This document shows positions 13,206-17,534 of a stretch of DNA of 17,534 nt, piece by piece. How positions within the stretch are numbered: position 1 is the first letter of the stretch; each line of letters opens with the position of its first letter. The notes below the pieces were generated by a model, which did no database searches, was not told where the DNA came from, and was given only the letters and a program-made list of their open reading frames with translations. The stretch spans positions 1-17,534 of the forward strand of contig JBFHRB010000035.1 of NCBI GenBank assembly GCA_041591915.1, read 5' to 3'. The translations under genes and the position numbers were made by a program. Origin of the DNA: JBFHRB01 sp041591915 (GTDB taxonomy: Bacteria > Actinomycetota > Nitriliruptoria > Nitriliruptorales > Nitriliruptoraceae).

Positions 13206-13796
13206 ATGATGCGACGACACCTCCTGACGGCCACGGCCGCGCTGTCCCTGCTCCTGGCTGGCTGTGGTGGCGGTGCCGCCACCACCGGCGTCGATGACAC
13301 CACGTCAGCCGACACCCCCGGCGAGGGAACGTCCGACACGCCGGCGGATGACGAGCCGGCGGACCCCGCGAACGGCGTTGCGCCGTCTCCGGTCGTCGCC
13401 ATCGTGGCGGTCGACCCCGGTGCCGGCACGATGACGCTGCGCAACAACGGCGACACGGACGTCTCCACCGACGGTTGGTGGGTCTGCCAGCGCCCGTCGT
13501 ACGACGAGCTCGATGCCGTCACCGTGCCCGCCGGGGGCACGGCGGAGATCGACGTCTCCGCGCTCGGCCTCACGGGTTCGGGCGGGGAGATCGGTGTCTA
13601 CACGTCGAACAGCTTCGGCTCGGCGGACGCGATCGTCGCGTACGTGCAGTGGGGCTCCGGCGACCACGGCCGGGCGTCCGTCGCCGTCGACGCCGGGGTC
13701 TGGGACGATCCGGCCGGGTTCGTCGACAACGGAGGCGAGGCGTTCACCGCGACCATCGACCGGCCCGACGGCGCCGACGACTACGCGGTCGGATGA
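13206..13796 (+). CDS. Lipoprotein with lamin-tail-domain-like beta fold
   Basis: A surface lipoprotein of 196 aa. The signal peptide MMRRHLLTATAALSLLLAGC has a textbook lipobox (LAGC) with lipidated C20. An acidic, Thr/Pro-rich linker runs to about residue 58. The remaining 135 residues read as an Ig-like beta-sandwich resembling an LTD (lamin tail) domain: VVAIVAVDPGAGTMTLRNNG, a GWWVCQRP strand, a VPAGGTAEIDV strand and a late AIVAYVQWGSGDHGR plus AGVW pair. LTD-like domains in bacteria occur on secreted or membrane proteins and are suspected to bind carbohydrate or other proteins, without a fixed function. The tam gene starts 4 bases after its stop, so the two are probably cotranscribed. 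Start 13206 versus the next ATG at 13209 cannot be separated. Confidence 0.8.
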   Translation: MMRRHLLTATAALSLLLAGCGGGAATTGVDDTTSADTPGEGTSDTPADDEPADPANGVAPSPVVAIVAVDPGAGTMTLRNNGDTDVSTDGWWVCQRPSYDELDAVTVPAGGTAEIDVSALGLTGSGGEIGVYTSNSFGSADAIVAYVQWGSGDHGRASVAVDAGVWDDPAGFVDNGGEAFTATIDRPDGADDYAVG

Positions 13797-13800
13797 CCCC

Positions 13801-14586
13801 GTGCCCGAGCTCGTGTGGGACCCGGTCACCTACCTCGGCCATGCGGACCACCGCACGCGCCCCGGAGCCGAACTCCTCGCGCGGATCCACCACGAGGCGC
13901 CCCGGCACATCGTCGACCTCGGTTGCGGCACCGGGCATCTGACGGCCGCCATCGCCGAGCGATGGCCCGAGGCGCAGGTCATCGGCATCGACCTGTCGGC
14001 CGACATGCTCGAACGCGCCCGGGCCGATCAGCCGCACATCCGGTTCGAACAGGACGACATCGCGTCGTGGGTGCCGCGCCAGCCGGTCGACGTCCTCTAC
14101 TCCAACGCGGCCCTGCACTGGGTCGACGACCACCGGACCCTGTTCCGACGACTCCTGTCCCACCTCTCCCCCGGCGGCGTGCTCGCCGTACAGATGCCCA
14201 ACAACTTCGGCGCCCCGTCCCACACGAGCCTGCACGCCGCCGTCGAGGCGAGCCCGGACGCCGAGTCCCTGCGCCGGCACCTGCGCACGTGGCCACTGCT
14301 CAGCGTCGAGGGCTACTACGACGCGCTGTCGTCGCACGCGGACCACGTCGACATCTGGGAGACGGAGTACGTGCAGGTCATGCACGGCGAGGAGCCGATC
14401 TTCGACTGGACGTCGGGGGCGCTGCTGAGACCCCTGCTCACGGCGCTCGACGGCCAACCGGGCGTTCGCGACGCCGTGCTCGCCGACTACCGGGCCCGGG
14501 TGCGCGACGCCTACCCGCGGCGCCCGGACGGCACGACGCTGTTCCCCTACCGGCGCATCTTCATGGTGGCACGCATGGCGCCCTAG
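13801..14586 (+). CDS. tam: Trans-aconitate 2-methyltransferase
   Basis: Methylates trans-aconitate with SAM, detoxifying this aconitase inhibitor in the cytoplasm. The 261-aa sequence tracks E. coli Tam from memory along its length: WDPVTYLGHADHRTRPGAEL at the start, motif I VDLGCGTGHL (38-47), D64 in IGID, DDI (85-87), SNAALHW (101-107), PGGVLAVQMP (124-133), a YYD/VDIWET segment and the terminal FPYRRIFMVAR. The start is GTG at 13801, four bases after the lipoprotein stop, with GGATGA overlapping that stop as ribosome site. Length matches the family. A generic methyltransferase is the alternative, but the C-terminal match argues against it. Confidence 0.9.
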   Translation: MPELVWDPVTYLGHADHRTRPGAELLARIHHEAPRHIVDLGCGTGHLTAAIAERWPEAQVIGIDLSADMLERARADQPHIRFEQDDIASWVPRQPVDVLYSNAALHWVDDHRTLFRRLLSHLSPGGVLAVQMPNNFGAPSHTSLHAAVEASPDAESLRRHLRTWPLLSVEGYYDALSSHADHVDIWETEYVQVMHGEEPIFDWTSGALLRPLLTALDGQPGVRDAVLADYRARVRDAYPRRPDGTTLFPYRRIFMVARMAP

Positions 14587-14666
14587 CGGCGTGCCATGCA
14601 GGGCATCGCGAGCCGAGCCTCCGCGCCGGTAGGGTCGACCGCCGGCCGACGACCCGTGGGAGGCCC

Positions 14667-15146
14667 ATGTCGCTCCTCGCCAGGATCCTCTCGCCGATCC
14701 TCCAACTGCCCCCGGTCACGCGGTTCATGAGCCGCTACATCGATCGCATCGACGGGTTCCTGCGCCGGCTGACCCGCGGTCGGGTGAGCTCGGTGTCCGG
14801 CTGGTTCTTCCCCGAGCTGGTCCTGCTGTCGCTGGGTGCGAAGTCGGGCGCATGGCGCGAACACACCCTCTTCTTCACGCGCGATGCGCAGGGCGCGATC
14901 CACATCGTGGGGACCAACTTCGGGGGTGACTCGCACCCGGCCTGGACCCACAACCTGCTGGCCAACCCGGTGGCACGCGTCGTGCTGGACGGCCAGGAGC
15001 TCTCGGTCACCGCCACACGCCTCTCCCCCGAGGAGATGGCACCGCTCTGGCCTCGCTTCGATGCCCTCTACCCCGGCTACGCCGGGTACCGGGAGCGCAT
15101 CGGCGATTCCAGGGAGATCCGGATGTTCCGACTCGACCCCGCCTGA
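14667..15146 (+). CDS. Ddn-like F420(H2)-dependent oxidoreductase
   Basis: A 159-aa split-beta-barrel protein of the nitroreductase-family deazaflavin-dependent class (related to mycobacterial Ddn), which uses reduced cofactor F420 to reduce quinones or other substrates, often at the membrane. Family landmarks are LLSLGAKSGAWREHTLFFT, HIVGTNFGGDSHPAWTHNLLANP (residues about 75-105) and an ending with WPRFDALYPGYAGYRERIGD plus a MFRLDP strand. An amphipathic N-terminal helix (1-45) is typical of Ddn. The ATG at 14667 follows GGGAGG by 3-4 bases; a TAGGGT -10-like box lies at 14630-14635. It implies the host makes F420. The amylosucrase starts 8 bases later. Confidence 0.9.
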   Translation: MSLLARILSPILQLPPVTRFMSRYIDRIDGFLRRLTRGRVSSVSGWFFPELVLLSLGAKSGAWREHTLFFTRDAQGAIHIVGTNFGGDSHPAWTHNLLANPVARVVLDGQELSVTATRLSPEEMAPLWPRFDALYPGYAGYRERIGDSREIRMFRLDPA

Positions 15147-15154
15147 GACGCCCC

Positions 15155-17140
15155 ATGGCCACCACCCCACCTGCCCTGCATCGCCGACGACGTGCCGATG
15201 CCCTCGCGCAGGCCCTGCTGCCCGCGTTCGAGTCCGGCCTCCAGCTCGTCCTCGAGCCCCACGAGGTCGAGGCGGTCCTCGTCCGCTTCGACCGCTGGTT
15301 CCCGGACGTCCACGAGGCGATCGAGGCGCTCTACGGCGACGACCACGACATCGAGGCCGTGCTCGGCAACCTCCTCCGCGTCCTGACCGCCGCAGCGGCC
15401 GCGCGCTCCGACGAGCTCCGACGCCGCGACCGACGGCGCGAGATCGACAGCGACTGGTTCCTCGACGAGCGCATGGTCGGCTACGTCGCCTACGCCGACC
15501 GGTACGCCGGCTCGCTCAAGGGCGTCCGCGACCGCCTGGACCACCTCGAGGACCTCGGTGTCACGTACCTCCACCTCCTGCCGCTCCTGCAGCCGCGCCC
15601 GAGGCCGAACGATGGCGGCTACGCCGTGCAGGAGTACCGGGAGGTGGACGAGCGACTGGGGACGATGGCCGACCTCGAGGACCTCGCCGAGGCCCTGCAC
15701 GAGCGCGACATGGCCCTGTGCGTCGACCTCGTCGTCAACCACACGGCAGAGGAGCACGCTTGGGCCCAGGCTGCCCGCGCCGGCGACCCGATCTACCGCG
15801 ACTACTACCGGATCTTCCCCGACCGGACGGTCCCCGACCGGTACGAGGAGACCTTGTGGGAGGTGTTCCCGCACATCGCGCCGGGCAACTTCACGTGGCG
15901 TGACGACCTGCAGGGCTGGGTCTGGACCAGCTTCAACACGTACCAGTGGGACCTCAACTACGAGAACCCCGCGGTCTTCACCGAGATGCTGGACGTCATC
16001 CTGTTCCTCGCGAACCGGGGTGTCGACGCCATCCGGCTGGATGCCGTGCCGTTCCTCTGGAAGCGGCTCGGGACCGACTGCCAGAACCTCGACGAGGCGC
16101 ACCTGATCCTGCAGGCCTGGCGCGGCCTGACCGCCATCGTGGCCCCGGCCACGATCTTCAAGGCGGAGGCGATAGTGGCGCCCGGCGAACTGGTGAAGTA
16201 CCTGGGTGCCCGGGAGCGGCAGCGCCCGGAGTGCCAGCTCGCCTACAACAACCAGCTCATGGTCATGTCCTGGTCCAGCCTCGCCTCGCGTGACACCCGG
16301 CTCATGACCCACGCGCTGTCGCGGATGGTGTCCCCACCGCCCGGAACGACCTGGGTCACCTACGTCCGCTGCCACGACGACATCGGCTGGGCGGTCACCG
16401 ACGAGGACGCCTGGGCCGTGGGCATCAACGCCTACGACCACAAGGACTTCCTCAACCAGTTCTATCGGGGCGAGTTCCCGTTCAGCTTCGCCAAGGGTGA
16501 GGAGTTCGGGCGCAACCCCGAGACCGGGGATGCCCGCATGTCGGGCTCATGTGCGTCGCTGGTCGGTGTCGAGCAGGCCCTCGATCTCGAGGACGACGAC
16601 CTGCTCGACCAGGCCCTGCGCCGCATGGAGCTGCTGTACGGCATCGCGATGGCGTACGGCGGCATACCGCTCATCTGGATGGGCGACGAACTCGCGCTCC
16701 TCAACGACTGGGACTACGCCCAGCACGACCCCGCGCACGCCGGGGACAACCGATGGCTGCACCGCCCGGAGATGGACTGGGCCCTCGCCGACCGCGCGCG
16801 CGGCAGCGAGGACGTCCTCGCAGGTCGGATGTATGCGGCGTTGCGTCGACTCGTCACGGCGCGGGCGGCCACGCCACACCTCCACGGTGCCGCGCCCACA
16901 CAGCCACTGTGGACCGACCGGGCCGAGGTCTTCGCGTTCGTCCGCCGGCATCCCGCCGAGGGACCGCTGCTGGGGCTGGCGAACTTCGCCGACGTCGGCA
17001 CGTCGATCGACCTCGGCGTGCTCGGCGCGGCAGGGCTCGGACGCGAGTTGTACGACGTCCTCTCCCCCGACTCCACCGTCATCCAGCACGACCGTCTCCA
17101 GCTCGACCGCCTCCAGGTTCGCTGGCTGATCGCGACCTAG
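15155..17140 (+). CDS. Amylosucrase (GH13 subfamily 4)
   Basis: A glucansucrase that builds alpha-1,4-glucan from sucrose, releasing fructose; also able to hydrolyse or isomerise sucrose. The 661-aa protein parallels Neisseria polysaccharea amylosucrase (compared from memory): an N-terminal helical domain (1-110), then a (beta/alpha)8 barrel with D153 in NDGGYAV, the NHTAEEHAWAQ motif, the nucleophile D296 in IRLDAVPF, the acid/base E338 in FKAEAIV, and H407/D408 in CHDDIGW. The B' region carries a YDHKDFLNQF segment, and a C-terminal beta domain ends VRWLIA. All catalytic residues are intact. The ATG at 15155 lies 8 bases after the preceding gene; the ribosome site is weak. Trehalose synthase or sucrose hydrolase are alternatives, but the B' loop and N-terminal domain favour amylosucrase. 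Confidence 0.93.
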   Translation: MATTPPALHRRRRADALAQALLPAFESGLQLVLEPHEVEAVLVRFDRWFPDVHEAIEALYGDDHDIEAVLGNLLRVLTAAAAARSDELRRRDRRREIDSDWFLDERMVGYVAYADRYAGSLKGVRDRLDHLEDLGVTYLHLLPLLQPRPRPNDGGYAVQEYREVDERLGTMADLEDLAEALHERDMALCVDLVVNHTAEEHAWAQAARAGDPIYRDYYRIFPDRTVPDRYEETLWEVFPHIAPGNFTWRDDLQGWVWTSFNTYQWDLNYENPAVFTEMLDVILFLANRGVDAIRLDAVPFLWKRLGTDCQNLDEAHLILQAWRGLTAIVAPATIFKAEAIVAPGELVKYLGARERQRPECQLAYNNQLMVMSWSSLASRDTRLMTHALSRMVSPPPGTTWVTYVRCHDDIGWAVTDEDAWAVGINAYDHKDFLNQFYRGEFPFSFAKGEEFGRNPETGDARMSGSCASLVGVEQALDLEDDDLLDQALRRMELLYGIAMAYGGIPLIWMGDELALLNDWDYAQHDPAHAGDNRWLHRPEMDWALADRARGSEDVLAGRMYAALRRLVTARAATPHLHGAAPTQPLWTDRAEVFAFVRRHPAEGPLLGLANFADVGTSIDLGVLGAAGLGRELYDVLSPDSTVIQHDRLQLDRLQVRWLIAT

Positions 17141-17198
17141 GCCTGGACCAGGAGAGCCGAACATCGCTCGCCGTCCGCGACTGGACGCTGTCTTCGCA

Positions 17199-17211
17199 GC
17201 CGCGACGCGGC
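17199..17211. terminator. Small GC-rich dyad between convergent genes
   Basis: GCCGCGACGCGGC is a near-perfect inverted repeat (6-bp arms around one A, more likely a 4-5 bp stem with a 3-5 base loop), flanked by CTTC and GAAG that can extend the pairing. It lies in the 84-base gap between the amylosucrase stop and the stop of the converging last gene; a terminator role is tentative. Confidence 0.3.
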
Positions 17212-17224
17212 CCAGAGAAGCAGC

Positions 17225-17534
17225 TCACCCGAGGCGACGGCACACGACGTTCATCGTCCCCACGAGGCGCCAGGGGTACTGCCCGAAAGGGCGTCCCCGG
17301 CGCCACTGTTGATACATCGTCACCGGCAGCCAGTACGTCTCGACATCCTCGAGCATCCGCTGGGCCAGAGCCCCAACGTTCTCGCGCACGCCGTGCGCTG
17401 CGAGGAAAGACTGGCAGAGTGGGATCTGGCTCTCGAGGAAGCCGTTCACGCCCCGGCACGTCAGGTCGACCGCGTGGATACTCAGGCCTCCGGGCCGGAG
17501 GACCGAAGCGATGGAACTCACAAGTTCTGCGTGC
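17225..17534 (-). CDS. SAM-dependent methyltransferase-like protein, C-terminal part only
   Basis: The reading frame enters from the right edge without a start in the window (codons remain open to 17533) and stops at 17225, giving about 103 residues. The visible HAELVSSIASVLRPGGLSIHAVDL segment is the motif-post-III region of class I methyltransferases (a helix, then xLRPGG, then a strand). The remainder, with VETYWLPVTMYQQWRRG and a final TMNVVCRR strand, fits the tail of such an enzyme. The amino-terminal SAM-binding motifs lie outside the window. Codon choice looks slightly less GC-biased than in the neighbours. The GTG at 17521 is an internal Val, not the start. Confidence 0.7.
   Translation of the reverse strand, partial: HAELVSSIASVLRPGGLSIHAVDLTCRGVNGFLESQIPLCQSFLAAHGVRENVGALAQRMLEDVETYWLPVTMYQQWRRGRPFGQYPWRLVGTMNVVCRRLG

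Noticed and set aside
15077..16441. 454-residue minus-strand reading frame opposite the amylosucrase gene
   Set aside because: Antisense shadow of a gene with intact catalytic motifs.

Overview
The window is a GC-rich, densely packed chromosomal segment with 15 complete protein genes and one partial gene. Its features point to a free-living actinobacterium: several GTG starts, TANNNT-type -10 boxes, an adenosine kinase that resembles the mycobacterial AdoK as I remember it, an F420-type (Ddn-like) oxidoreductase, a PAC2-family protein and a THUMP-like methyltransferase. A deep-branching lineage such as Nitriliruptoria or Euzebyales is only a guess. I see no tRNA, rRNA, CRISPR array, transposase, integrase or phage gene. 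No gene-free stretch exceeds 300 bases.

Left block (20-4928, all minus strand). In transcription order this holds a small lysine-tailed protein whose C-terminal domain reads like a histone fold (4578-4928), a strong stem-loop, a PAC2-family protein (3615-4484), adenosine kinase (2554-3534), a class I aminotransferase (1337-2542, eleven bases after the kinase) and a BMP/PnrA-type nucleoside-binding lipoprotein (20-1168). Its transporter partners would lie to the left of the window. Nucleoside uptake plus adenosine phosphorylation gives part of this block a purine-salvage flavour.

Middle block (5047-10565, plus strand). A THUMP-like SAM methyltransferase diverges from the histone-like gene. 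A compact three-gene set follows: a zinc-ribbon protein, a TerC/Alx membrane protein, and RNase HI with an N-terminal zinc ribbon that overlaps terC by 4 bases. Next come a bacterial eRF1-like (baeRF/Vms1-type) protein and an unrecognised helical protein that vaguely recalls flagellin ends. Several genes carry a -10-like hexamer 6-7 bases before the start codon and no Shine-Dalgarno, which suggests leaderless transcripts.

Right block. A secreted M14 zinc carboxypeptidase (10592-12487, minus) converges on the previous gene. Divergent from it are a two-helix membrane protein with a coiled coil, an LTD-like lipoprotein, trans-aconitate 2-methyltransferase (4 bases after the lipoprotein), a Ddn-like oxidoreductase and a full-length amylosucrase with its catalytic residues intact. 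The C-terminal end of a SAM-methyltransferase-like protein enters from the right edge on the minus strand.

The most noteworthy item is the 116-residue protein at 4578-4928. It pairs an Ala/Lys/Pro-rich tail, like histone H1 or the mycobacterial HU tail, with a domain that keeps the archaeal and eukaryotic histone RxTxxxxD motif and the AGAxRV loop but stops before helix 3.
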